A stretch of DNA of 15,407 nucleotides, from positions 1 to 15,407 of the forward strand of contig JADNRY010001195.1 of assembly GCA_015501585.1 (NCBI GenBank), read 5' to 3'. The stretch comes from Rhodocollybia butyracea (lineage: Eukaryota > Basidiomycota > Agaricomycetes > Agaricales > Omphalotaceae). Numbering within the stretch: position 1 is the first letter of the stretch; each line of letters starts with the position of its first letter. The position numbers and the translations under genes are program-made. Shown here one piece after another: positions 1 to 9,805 of this stretch. The notes below the pieces were generated by a model that was not told the DNA's origin, made no database searches, and worked only from the letters and a program-made list of their open reading frames with translations.

Positions 1-527
1 GCTTCAACCCGAACAAGCATATCACCCCGGCGCAAATTCGCATGGCACGCAACCGCAACGGGTTTGAAAGCACTATTCTTCATCCTCCATCAACAAAAAG
101 CAGCCCTCTCACAGGAGAAGACCTATACTTCTCACGACAGCTTGGATCCTCAGACCCAGAACGTCTACTCCAAAATCATCTTTCAATAAACAAACCCACA
201 AACTCAGAGCACTTATTCACTTACTCACACATGGCATCAGGTCGGACCACACATCGTCCTCTCACCAAAGCAGCCTTCCTCCAGCGCATTCACAAATCGG
301 CAAAGAAGCTCAAGCTCCCAATCCTCCAAGGACATGGCATCCGCATTGGTGCAACCCTGGAATACCTTCTTCGAGGAGTACCTTTTGACGCCGTACGAGT
401 GATAGGTCGATGGAAAAGTGACGCGTTCATTCTCTACCTCCGTAAACACGCCCACATTATGGCCCCTTACATGCAGCCAGTACTACACCAGGAGCTCATA
501 CGATACACCATGCCCCCAGTGCGCTGA
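1..527 (+). CDS. Tyrosine recombinase, C-terminal part (cut by window edge)
   Basis: The frame is open from base 3 to the TGA at 525-527, so the first ATG (position 42) is probably internal and the N-terminus lies left of the window. Counting from that ATG, the catalytic-fold signature is clear: HGIRIG (H98, R101), then GRW (R123, W124) and a tyrosine in LYLRKHA (Y132), i.e. the H-x-x-R, H/W and Y elements of tyrosine recombinases. The blocks HGIRIGATLEYLLRGVPF and YLRKHAHIMAPYMQ are, from family knowledge, typical of the basidiomycete proteins annotated as DNA breaking-rejoining enzymes, which occur alone or in YR retroelements (Ngaro/DIRS type) and Crypton-like elements. These enzymes cut and rejoin DNA through a covalent tyrosine link to move the element. 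Which element class this is cannot be told without the missing 5' part. No frameshift or stop is seen in the visible part, so it may be young. Confidence 0.85.
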   Translation, partial: FNPNKHITPAQIRMARNRNGFESTILHPPSTKSSPLTGEDLYFSRQLGSSDPERLLQNHLSINKPTNSEHLFTYSHMASGRTTHRPLTKAAFLQRIHKSAKKLKLPILQGHGIRIGATLEYLLRGVPFDAVRVIGRWKSDAFILYLRKHAHIMAPYMQPVLHQELIRYTMPPVR

Positions 528-631
528 GCGCCCTCCTACTTACAGGGAATCCACGGTCTTCTGGATGTGTCGTGCACTCCTACCAATTGGGTATCGCAGC
601 CGACCGTGAACCTCCTTAGATGCTGGGACCC

Positions 632-648
632 GAAGGCCCTTGGCCTTC
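632..648. repeat. 7-bp inverted repeat downstream of the recombinase
   Basis: GAAGGCC (632-638) and GGCCTTC (642-648) form a perfect hairpin with a 3-base loop, about 100 bp after the recombinase stop codon. It could be part of the 3' end of the recombinase-bearing element or an RNA 3'-end structure. No further evidence distinguishes these. Confidence 0.4.
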
Positions 649-1222
649 CCCCCATACTAGCTATGCACTAATATGCAGACAAATATTATACATTGTGCAA
701 CTAACTACTGAAGTATCCACATAAGTAGCTACATACATCTTGAGCATCATGCCTAGTCCCAAGACTATTCAATGCTCAAAAAGGACGAGTAGGACAGGTT
801 GAACAGCGCGGCATGTTCATTTCTTGACAGTGATGCATTTGGCTTAGTTGGCAAAGTCATGGAGCAAATCTTGGATACTGACCTAGACTGACCTGCCTTG
901 ACCTACCTCTGCGCGCAGGTTGACCTACCTTCCATAAGTTGAGCTAATCTCACCTAGAGATTGATAAGTTTGTCCGTGGGAGGCAAACGGTATGTCATGG
1001 TAGCCATTCATTATTATTATACATATTATACCATGTTATTATACATGTATTATACGTATAATACCTCAAAAAAAATTGCCTGCGGCGCTTGTATAATACT
1101 TATTATAACCTTAATTACTTACAAGACACGGAGCCTCTTCTATCATACAGTATCATACTGAGCCAATTCAATATCATACCCAGCACTAATGTGGGGCCCA
1201 TCTTACCAGGCTTGCATCTATT
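649..1222. other. Gene-free AT-rich spacer with small repeats
   Basis: No convincing coding frame is seen. Two things stand out. TGACCTA/TGACCTG occurs four times (879-885, 889-895, 899-905, 921-927), the first three exactly 10 bp apart. A simple AT-rich tract of TTATTATTATACATATTATA type runs from about 1009 to 1110. The open frame at 961-1161 is a by-product of this low-complexity DNA. Confidence 0.5.
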
Positions 1223-1275
1223 AGGGTCCGTTCAAAGCTAGAGCAGCGTCGCTGGCAGCGGCAGCCGCTTGCTTA
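1223..1275 (+). repeat. Left terminal inverted repeat of the MITE
   Basis: These 53 bp match the reverse complement of 1722-1773 with one 1-bp indel and two substitutions. The repeat contains a GC-rich core (GCTGGCAGCGGCAGCCGCTT) that contrasts with the AT-rich surroundings and could be a transposase-binding region. Confidence 0.85.
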
Positions 1276-1721
1276 TAAATGTCACCCTGTCTTAAAGTAG
1301 AAGTCACCTTTGATGTAACACTCGGAGCGTCCACTTACCCTGACCCATGGCCACAGCGCGCTATGTGATTATGAATAGTTCCAATGTACATACTTGTACA
1401 TAAGTACCTCGAATAAAGAACTTTTTAAAACAGTTCCAACATACCTCAAATAGATAGCCTTTAAACAAGGCCCGAGTGTCTCATAGAATTACACTAGAAA
1501 CCTGCTAGAAACATGTCCATACAGGACTTTATAAGTTTTTGGAGAGCTCTATTTGGAATATTGAGGTCCCAGGTTTTTAGATTTGGTCCATTTACCAGCT
1601 GTTGTAGACTATATTACCAGTAAAAACCATAAAATCAACGAGGTAATACACAAATCTACACGAATCAGGGCAATAGGTCACGTAGTTACTACTGGTGACG
1701 CTTTGTGACTCTAAGTACATG

Positions 1722-1773
1722 TAAGCAAGCGGCTGCCGCTGTCAGCGACGCTGCTCCAGCTTTGAACGACCCT
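1722..1773 (-). repeat. Right terminal inverted repeat of the MITE
   Basis: These 52 bp are the partner of 1223-1275 in opposite orientation. The match stops sharply at TAAGC (1722-1726), which defines the repeat length. Confidence 0.85.
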
Positions 1774-1868
1774 ATTGATTGGTGTGATGACGAGGTGATA
1801 CGCTGGGTACGAGATTAGGACCATACAAATCTGTTTCAACTTCAATTTTCTTCCGGACTTCGGTTGAA

Positions 1869-2001
1869 AATATTCTTGCGTGAGTATTTTTTCGACATCC
1901 TCACGCAGCATCACGTCGGGATCAATACTACCTCAGTCCAATATATTGTTGCGTGAGTATCTGTCGACGTCCTCACGTAGCCTCACGTCGGGATCAGTAC
2001 T
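1869..2001. repeat. Two-copy 72-73 bp tandem repeat with internal CGTGAG/CTCACG palindromes
   Basis: Copy 1 (about 1869-1929) and copy 2 (about 1941-2001) share TTGCGTGAGTAT, TCGACRTCCTCACG and TCACGTCGGGATCA at an offset of 72-73 bp. Each copy carries a self-complementary pair, GCGTGAG (1878-1884 / 1951-1957) facing CTCACGC or CTCACGT (1900-1906 / 1972-1978), then another TCACGTCGGG. The repeat lies about 230 bp before the transposase start. CACTA-type elements often have subterminal repeats bound by their transposase, so this may be the left end of the Plavaka-like element. No matching set was found on the other side of the transposase, so the role stays open. Confidence 0.7.
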
Positions 2002-2228
2002 AGTACCAGATCTTCAATATGGTTTGTTAAACTATATGGCGCAATGCATACGTGCGTGGGCCCCCAGTGGGACCACGCTGGTTCTTCCTCCCATCTTTCC
2101 TTGGTCTCACGAGGGGGAAACTTGAGCTAATAATATGAATTTTGAAAAAAAAACTTGCCGTGAAAATTTTATCCTCGAGTGATTTTCCTTAGCTCTTAAC
2201 CCCTGATAACCAAATATTTTCAGATAGC

Positions 2229-5200
2229 ATGCATCCGTATGGTCAGCTTATTCCTGACTCTACGCATCGCACTCATCTACGAACTTATGGGAACGGCACT
2301 CAATACGGACAGCCTCCCGCCACCATCCTTCTTCGTCGTTTCAAGCCACCGCACCTCCCGTCGATCTTACCTCTGTTATTCAGCCTCCTCCTGCCATCAC
2401 ACCTTCCTCTAGTTCTCCCTCTTCAGGCCACGTACCTGCGGCCAACCCTGATGTAGTGAACTCGGAAACTCGTAATCCATTTTCGATCATCGAGGAGGAA
2501 GTAGTTACGCGGATGTTTGCCGTTTTCTCAATCTGTCACCCCGCTGTCCTTTATCAACCCTCCGAGCAAAAATACCCCCTTCATGCTCCCTGATCCCGAA
2601 TCTTTGACAGAAGCAAACATCGGGTACTTTGCTTTGCGTTCCAGAGAGTTCGGCAATCGAGATTTTCTGGAGCATGAAATTTGGCTCTGCACTCTGCTAT
2701 CAGAAATACGGATGATGCAGCGGGGGGTGGATGGTAATGGGGATGGAGACGATGCCAGTAGGTTAGAAGATAGAGTGATGGATGCTCTTGTCGATTTACA
2801 TCACCATAAAAAGAGACAATGGGATGAACAGGCGGAACCCGCTGGGAGCTCCGATCGTCGATAATCGTAAGTTGACTATAGCACTACACATGACTCTTTT
2901 ATAGTACTTATTCTTGCCTTCTCAGGGGCCTACTTTCGCTTAAACACTCGGTTTTCCCCGGTCCTCGAGACTGTATATCTAGCAGTGGCAATCTGCTATC
3001 TTGTTCTTCGAATTCCAGTTCGTGATGTGCGAATCATACTGGCATCCTACCGCAGTATATTACGAGCCCTGAAAAGCCTGGATACAGTCCAGGCAGTCCC
3101 AAAGGATGTACACACTGTCATCGCTCACTACAATCTTACCCCCCACTGTCACGCTTACGTCGCATGTCCGAAATGCTACAAACTACACCCATATTCTTCC
3201 GAAGTCATCAAGCGTAAACGAGGAGTCGTACACAGCTACAAAAAGCTTGGATCAATGTCAGGATTGTGCCACGGTGTTGTGGCGTGTCCGCAAAAATTGC
3301 CACTCGCAGTTATATTGTCCCTATCAGAAAGCAACTTTTCCAAGACTTTAAACAGTGGCTTGGAAGGATGCTTAGTGTTCCAAGTTTTGAAGACGCTATT
3401 CAGAACCATCTATCGACATCCCACTCATCTGGTGACGGCACACAGAACGATATTCGAGACTCGCCCGTCTTTTAATACGATCCCTAGACCTGATGGGGAA
3501 GCCGTTTATGTCGACCGATCCGGGTTCACAAGACCTATGGTTAATGTTCAGTCTAGGAGTTGATGGCTTCCATCCTTTTCATCAGCGTACTGCGCATGCA
3601 TCAATCACTTCCACTGCCATATACATGACATGCGTGTCGTTGCCAGAACATCTCCGGTATAAAAGGGAAAACATGTTCCTTGTGACTGTCATGAACGGAA
3701 AACCCGTTCACGAGAGTCTCAGTCACGCTTTAGATTGGGTGGTCGATGCGATACTTCCCTTTTGGCAGGGTATCTTATTCGCAAAGACTTTTAAATATAG
3801 CCTTGGGCGCAGGGTATCTGCAGTCCTGGTTCCGGTTGTATGTGATGCAGATGCAGCTCACCCAGTATCGGGTTTCCCCTCTCATTCCCACACTTTCTTC
3901 TGTACGCGGCTGCCTGCTGCGTAAAACCGATATAAACAATCTTGATATGACAGCTGGCCTAAACGCGACATCGTTGAACATCGACGTCGGGCACTTGAAT
4001 GGCTCAATGCCAGTCCTGCCGAACGCGAAAAGATTACGAAGGAGTATGGAGTGCGTTACACACCTTTTATTACGTCTTCCATATTGGGATGCAATTGCCT
4101 ATACGATTATTGACAGTATGCATATGGGACTGTTGGGCCTTTTTTGAAACTCACATTCGCAATATATGGGGTATCAAAGGTGATGCTGGTGGCAGAAAAA
4201 AGGTCACCAGAGACAAACTTGTATTGCCCAATTCTACTCTGCGCGCAATATGGGATCGTATTCGCGACGCTACTGATCTGAATGCTCTGCAACTTTGGCT
4301 CACCAAGAATTTGGACAAGGACACTGTTTTGTATCTGTGCTCAAGCATTCCAGATATGAGGGTGGCAAAAGTCGGCAACAAGGACAACCTGATCAAATCT
4401 TTGGTGGACTGGGTATGGCCTTTCCGTTTCGCAATATTCTATTCTGACAAATTATTTAGAGCTCGGTTGATCGTGCAAAAATTCCAACTATTCCCCCGCT
4501 GCAGTATCCATCTAGCGAACAAGAGACGGGCATGGCAATAGGAAACGAAACGAAACCGTAGGCGTGTATTATTATCCCTCGAGATGTAGCTAACAGCTCA
4601 GGGCTAGGATTCTCACTCGCGTAGTTCATCGCGTAGTTCATCGCAGTCACGTGGTTCATCTGTCACTTCCGAATCCGAAGTTTCTGCGTCTGGATCGACG
4701 GGACTACCCGAAGCTGACACAGTGCCCCACATAGATCAGACCACTAGAGGAATGTTAGAACCTAGATTCGAGACGATAAAGAGTGAACCTCGGAAGATAC
4801 CCGAATATGGAGCCCACCTCGAAAATCCTTCCCGCCAGTCTATCACTAGGTTTCCTTCAAGCAATGTGTGAAGACTTGAGTATCAAGTTTCGTGTTAAGC
4901 AACCCGGGCATACCGGACGAAGCGATACTAAAGCTCAGTTGAGGGAACGTCTGGATATATGGGTAAAATGAAACTTTGCCTATGCTGAACTGCACTAATT
5001 CAGGAGTTTGTAGCGACGCAACTCCCGCGCCTCTAGAAACGTGCCTCTGCCCAATACCGAGGAAAGTTATGACAGCGAAAACACTTACGCTGCAGAGGCG
5101 AAGATTTGAAGAAGACCCGACGTACAGTTTCGGCAGAAATGCTCAGCAGGTAACTAAACCTATTTCTTACTCAACTGTGTGAAGAGTATATGATACCTGT

Positions 5201-6877
5201 ACCTGCAACTGGAACAAAAACAGATTTGGTAGAACGACTGCTTCTTTTGGGTAAATATAGCTTCTAGATATTGCTCTGTTCCACTCTAACAAGTGTTCAA
5301 CTTTCTAGCGCAACGAATATCATAGCCACATCAAAGTCACTGAGACCTGGACTCATACAGTCATTGATGACCAACTGAGACAGGAAGTCAAGACCGATAC
5401 AGCGTACAATTCTTCCCACTTGGATGAATGCAGCACCTCTGGAGTGGGGGGCCTAGTGGGGGACGACTCAGTGCCGACCATTGGAAGTACTTTGCTCCAT
5501 TCACCTTGTGGTTACCCTTATCCGGGTATGGGCTTACGACGAGGATACCACGAAGCTGCCCTACCTTTACAACTTCACTCATCTAGTCAAAGGGGTCCAT
5601 ATACTCTTTCTTCGCTCGACGTCCCCGGCGCTGATTGAACAATACACGAGCCATATGCTGGAATATCTGAAGGGCCTATTGCAGTTGTTTCCGGATATCC
5701 AGCTTGCTCCAAATCATCACTACAGTTTACATATGGGAGAGTTTATGGAAAGCATGGGTCCAAATCACTCCTGAAACACTTTCGCCATGAACGAATTAAT
5801 GGGTACCTGCAGGACACCGACACCAACCATATTCAAGGTATACATATTTTTTCTGGGTATCTTGGCTGAAACTCTACAACAGGTCAGACCGAGAACACCA
5901 TGCTAATATCGTACGGTCGCCGTGCCTCTCTTGAACTGTTATTGAATACTCGCGTTGAACTACGGGAGTCTGTATCAGAGGTTCTGGAAGTAATGGAAAC
6001 AATCTCTGCTGAAGATCATCGCGGAATGTTTGCAGATACAGATCTCTCAGCCTGGGCGGAACCAAATTCAAATCAACATCTTCCAGCCTTTCCAGTACTG
6101 AATTACAGGATGTGCACCAATATCTTTGTGCCGTTATCAGATTAATTATCCGGCAAGTATCGTAACTTCCCAAGTGGCAGAAGTGGATGGGGTGGCTATC
6201 GGGAGAGTCATCTACTCGCCAATCAAACGACAGCACCGAAACTGTTCAGTTATTATTGAGCCAGAGTCAGGCGTATATTATGCTGCTCTAATTCAACGTC
6301 TCTTCTACCATTCTCATATAGATCCCAGCAACCCCACTGTACCGGTATCTGAGCCTTATATGGCTGTGGATATTGTGGACTGTATGGAAGATAAAATTCA
6401 GGACTGGTATCGTCATTTCCAGCTTGGGTGGCTCTGTCCTGACCCAGAGGATCCCTCGACTAAACTATGGCGGAGAGTGCTACCGCTTCAATTTGCAAAG
6501 TCGCACTTCGTGAAAACAGCGTTCAAAATACAAGATCAGCCTGTCATTCATGTGTATCCAATACCTAAAGTAAGTCGTAGTTTGCACTCGTTCATTTCCG
6601 ACTGTTGTATTCCTGGTTTTCAGCTATTCGACGGTGTGGAAGTAGGCCAACCATCAGCAAGTTGGTTTAGATGGTTTAGATATCGGTACGCAACCGTCCT
6701 CCCGATATTCATGATACTCTTTACCGATTCGGACAGGAATCGGAGGCTTTGTATGGTCCTCATCACCATACCATTTCGTCCGGGCAGTTCACGCGACGAT
6801 ACATTATAGAGTACTTATTTATTCGTTATGCAGCTAGCACGAGCTATCGGTGCCGCTCTATTTCATTGGTGCATTAG
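2229..6877 (+). pseudogene. Plavaka/Tnp2-type (CACTA/EnSpm-like) transposase, decayed
   Basis: Family blocks appear in order but in changing frames. They are: a Ser/Pro-rich N-terminus (about 2229-2510); an acidic helical stretch (2517-2830); AVPKDVHTVIAHYNLTPH with CPKCYKLH (about 3096-3190); a C..C block near SLDQCQDCATVLWRVRK (about 3245-3295); LFQDFKQWLGRMLSVPSFED (about 3330-3400); FSLGVDGFHPF (about 3552); LPEHLRYKRENMFLV and LVPVVCDADAAHPVSGF; KRDIVEHRRRALEW and EREKITKEYGVRYT (about 3965-4060); LLRLPYWDAIAYTIIDSMHM then ETHIRNIWGIKG (about 4070-4180); LCSIHLVVTLIRVW and LAPNHHYSLHMGEFMESMGP (about 5487-5765); HERINGYLQDTDTNH; and a C-terminus ending IHVYPIPK plus a tail. Likely introns: 2867-2925, 4963-5003, 5251-5308, 5838-5882, 6570-6623. 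At least six frame changes and an in-frame TAG near 5454 mean it cannot make a full protein. Such enzymes cut and paste the element by a DDE-type reaction; the D in GVDGFHPF and in VVCDADA are the likely acidic residues (inference). Element ends were not found. The start and the last about 200 bp are the least certain. Confidence 0.85.
4617..4640 (+). repeat. 12-bp tandem repeat coding a Ser/Arg linker
   Basis: TCGCGTAGTTCA occurs twice head to tail (4617-4628, 4629-4640), with a diverged third copy after it. In the frame starting at 4617 it reads SRSSSRSSSQSRGSS, followed by an acidic, Ser-rich stretch running open to about 4860. This looks like a disordered linker inside the decayed transposase rather than a non-coding repeat. 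Confidence 0.6.
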
Positions 6878-7311
6878 TTCTCGTTCCAATAAGGCATCAA
6901 AGATGTCGTTACGGAAATTAGTAGGGTGAGTGCCCGCGCTAAAGTATAGGTGAAAGCTCGAGTATAGTCGAAACGCTCACCGAAGGTATCAATACAGAGC
7001 ATCGGTATCAGAGCCACCAGGATACACTTGATTCCTCCGATTGATAACTATCCCACTGGGTGGTTTTTTCTATCTCACATAATATTCGAGTTGAACATGC
7101 GTCCAGTAACGACAGCAAATCCCTCGTTGGATGGCACGCTTTCACAGCTTTCACATTAAGTAACAGAACATCTAGTCTTAGCGATGGTTATTTAATCGGA
7201 AATGAGACAATCTATTAGCGACGCTTCCAGTCCTTTTCTTCCAGATTCATTTTTGAACGACCGTGGGTATGGATGCCCCCACCAGTTATGTAGTCCATTA
7301 GAAGTTCCGAT
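6878..7311. other. Spacer between transposase relic and coiled-coil gene
   Basis: No solid gene is seen. It should hold the right end of the Plavaka-like element, but no inverted match to the left flank was recognised. On the minus strand, a frame ending at the TAA at 7216-7218 (ITGGGIHTHGRSKMNLEEKD) could be an alternative last exon of the next gene if the GT at 7316-7315 is used as a donor instead of reading on to the TAG at 7314-7312. Confidence 0.4.
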
Positions 7312-9520
7312 CTACCTGTACTGATTCTGTAGACTCTCACTTGTCCCCGATGCTTTTTCCAAAGGTCGCTGCTTGGTTGAGCTCCTGCTCCTAGACTAGG
7401 CACTATTACTCACTGCATTCAATGTTTCACTTCTTCGGCTATCCGACTCTGAACGCTTTTGATCATATAGACGGAGTAAGCGTTGCTTAAGACTTTCTGG
7501 TAAATCTTTTCCAAGCAATGAGTCACGGAAACTGAACGATTAACGGTGAGGCAAAAATTGGACCAGATGTGAGTAACCAACCTCGAGTGGACACTACTAC
7601 GTCCATCGAAATCTACACCCGTTTTGTCTTCCCGATAAGAAGCTTGACTAGATCCAACTTGATTCTTGAACTCTGAGCATTTTTTGCGTGCAAGTCCAGT
7701 TCAAGGTTCATTCGAGCTTATAAGGAAATACACGCAGGAACTGATTTTGGACCTCGTCTTCGATGCGTCTGTCCATTGTTTCGAAAGCCGCAGTCAAATC
7801 ATTTGGCAGGCATGAATCTGCTGGTGTCTCCGATCTGTGAGTAATAACATGAGCCTTGGAATGACTGGAATATCAAGTAGGAATATCAATCATTGACCTG
7901 TTAACCCTTTCCATTTGAGCGTCATCTATATCCATAATGGACCAGAGTTTGGTCCCCAGTAGCTCGTGGGCCAAGCTGCTATCCGAAGACGGCCTATTCT
8001 TGATTGTTCCATTGCGTCAAGACCATTCTCGTGCTCCTCCTAAATACATAAGTTCGACTTCGTCGTTTAAGTTCAGACTCCAGTGACACCTGTCCCGTTC
8101 TTTCTGTTTGAGTTCAAGCTCCAGAATATCTATATTCTGTCTATAAAGTGTTGCTTGTTGTTCCAAGTCAGTAACACGTTTCTTGTTAAACTCTAGCGAA
8201 GGTTTCATCGATGCAAGCTTGACCTGACAGACTCGTTATGGGTCAGTAGAGTCCCATTTTGAACCTCTAGGTTCTAGACAGAGAATTCAGCCATGAATCA
8301 AAGTCAAATAGGTTTTATAACTTGATGCGTTGTCGTGCCTCGACGCCTCCTGCCGTTTCTTCTCATATCTTTTCTGTAACTTTCCAAATCACTTGAGTGG
8401 GTGAGTCAGGATCGGGGGGACCAGGGGTCGGAAATAGAGTTACAATGCTTACCATGTCAGTTGGTGTTGACTATGGTCTTTGATCTCCCTCTGCTTGCAA
8501 CTCTTTAATTTTATGTGTGAGGTCAACAACTAATTTATTTCGCTCAGAGAGTTTAGATTCCACTTGTTGGTATTCTTCTTCGCGAACTTCCCTGAGTCTC
8601 TCATCAGCCAGTGAAGGGATCTATATGAAAAACTCACGTTGCGTTTGTAGCGTTTGTAACTGAGTAACGTTACGGCGCAATTTTTCATCCATAGCGTCAC
8701 TTTCCTTCTGGTTTTTGTCAACTGGTCCGATCTCCGATAATGCATCTTCATACTCCTTGAGGTAGATCTCACGGGGCAATCCTTCTACGACTGAGCGACA
8801 GATATCGAGTTTCTGTGAGTAACTGTTAGTTTGCTCTAAGATGTAGGGTTTGGGCATACTTATGTACTGACTGGGACAATTGTCCGTTGACCTAGGTTTC
8901 ATTAGTGTCGATAGCGCCGTACACCGCGGCTCCAGAAGACTTACTTGTTCAATGGCCTCATGAGGTACATTTGGTCTTCTTCGGGTAGGATTTGTATCTT
9001 TTTGATGAATTTCGGTTCTTGGGCAATACATGCCGATGCGAGGATCTGTTTGCACAGCTTGAGCGCAGCAAGGATATCATTGTCTCTTGCCAAATCTTCA
9101 GCTTTGGTAGTTCGAGAGAACTGATATCTTTCTTGAGAGTATCAGTGAAATACTGCTTCATCAGATTATACAACTGGCGAGTTCTGCAAAAGTTTCGTCC
9201 ATTGGTCTGTAGGAGGAGGAACAGGTGTTTTAAAATGCCCGGGTCACTGTTTCGCAAAATTTAGCATTTTGACGAGTCAGACGGTTGGTTGAACTTGAAC
9301 GTACGCAAGATTCAAGAAAGTGAATAAAGTTTGTGCTCCATACGCGTCTGTTAAACTGGCAACGGATTTTTCGGTGGTCAAGGAGAAAAATCGCTGGAAT
9401 GAAGCTATTTCGCGTTCCTTGGATATAAAAAAGCTGTCCTTGAGTGGTTCGCCGCCGGTTGTTGGAGTCAAGTGATAAGCTTGTCACATGCTCACCCTGA
9501 ATGTGGCCAAAGCGTTGCAT
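7312..9520 (-). CDS. Predicted 13-exon coiled-coil protein, about 444 aa, unknown family
   Basis: I do not recognise this gene. Exons by eye, 5' to 3' on the minus strand: 9520-9496, 9404-9283, 9206-9172, 9127-8945, 8822-8638, 8586-8472, 8391-8322, 8223-8090, 7993-7898, 7834-7734, 7672-7582, 7531-7414, 7371-7312. All twelve introns are GT-AG, 42-122 bp, and every phase closes to give one open frame of 1335 nt ending in TAG. Residues about 166-217 form a strong coiled coil (NVTQLQTLQTQL, then SKLSERNKLVVDLTHKIKEL). A second spans about 251-288 (VTDLEQQATLYRQNIDILEL). The C-terminal third is hydrophilic and Ser/Arg/Asp-rich. No signal peptide or membrane segment is seen. Coiled coils suggest a structural or oligomeric role, but no function can be assigned. 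Several donors are weak (GTCTGA, GTCAAC, GTCAAT, GTTATA), and the first exon and the junctions around exons 3-4 and 6-7 are least sure. If those introns are wrong, the gene has frameshifts and is a pseudogene. Confidence 0.6.
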
Positions 9521-9805
9521 ACTATTACCCAAGATATTTACACATTACATCCAAATTACATCTTCCTTTTATATACTTCGTTATAGCTCTGTAAGCAAAT
9601 AGGACCCACACATGAGGCCCAACGTCAGTCTCGAAGAATCTACTCAGATCTATCTAGGACTCCGAGTACATGGTATCATGGTTAGTTCAAAACCGGCCTA
9701 AGTAATCCCAAACGATGGACACTCGGCTCACTCATTCATTGCATTGTTTTCACTTATATGTTCTTCGAACTCCTGAACTTTTGGTCAATTATAACCACTA
9801 CAAAT
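9521..9805. promoter_or_regulatory. Spacer holding the upstream region of the coiled-coil gene and the 3' region of the next gene
   Basis: These 285 bp lie between two minus-strand genes. No coding frame is convincing. TATATAC-like sequence on the minus strand near 9570 could serve as a core promoter for the coiled-coil gene. This is weak. Confidence 0.25.

Larger units (their letters stand above)
1223..1773. mobile_element. 551-bp MITE-like non-autonomous DNA transposon
   Basis: The two ends are near-perfect inverted repeats about 53 bp long. The left end starts AGGGTCCGTTCAAAGCT and the reverse complement of the right end starts AGGGTCGTTCAAAGCTGG; both continue through the same GCAGCGTCGCTG and CAGCGGCAGCCGCTTGCTTA blocks. 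Differences are one extra C at left and two substitutions. ATT stands on both sides (1220-1222 and 1774-1776), which fits a 3-bp target-site duplication. The inside (about 445 bp) has no credible ORF, so the element must depend on a transposase encoded elsewhere. A 3-bp duplication with long inverted ends recalls PIF/Harbinger-type MITEs, but the family assignment is inference. High end identity suggests recent movement. Confidence 0.85.

Noticed and set aside
237..455. Minus-strand ORF of 72 aa inside the recombinase
   Set aside because: It is antisense to the clearly conserved recombinase frame, with no start context or motif; a shadow.
1711..1914. Minus-strand ORF of 67 aa
   Set aside because: It runs across the right terminal repeat of the MITE into unrelated flanking DNA, so it cannot be an ancestral gene.
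2229..6877. TET/JBP or other cargo gene within the Plavaka-like element
   Set aside because: All coding-like stretches fit the transposase itself or its linkers; no dioxygenase-type HxD motif context was found.
7395..7413. Ultra-short introns of 17-18 nt beginning GTGAGT and ending TAG (also at 8621-8637)
   Set aside because: The 17-nt one breaks the frame, and ordinary 42- and 51-nt introns at the same donors close it.
7312..9520. TAG as a sense codon, because several coding-like stretches continue past in-frame TAG (near 8621, 8471 and 7394)
   Set aside because: All three TAGs fall inside or next to well-placed introns, and no fungus is known to read nuclear TAG as an amino acid.
7312..9520. 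Homopolymer sequencing errors explaining the frame changes
   Set aside because: Plausible at first because shifts sit near short G or A runs, but introns explain every one without invoking errors.
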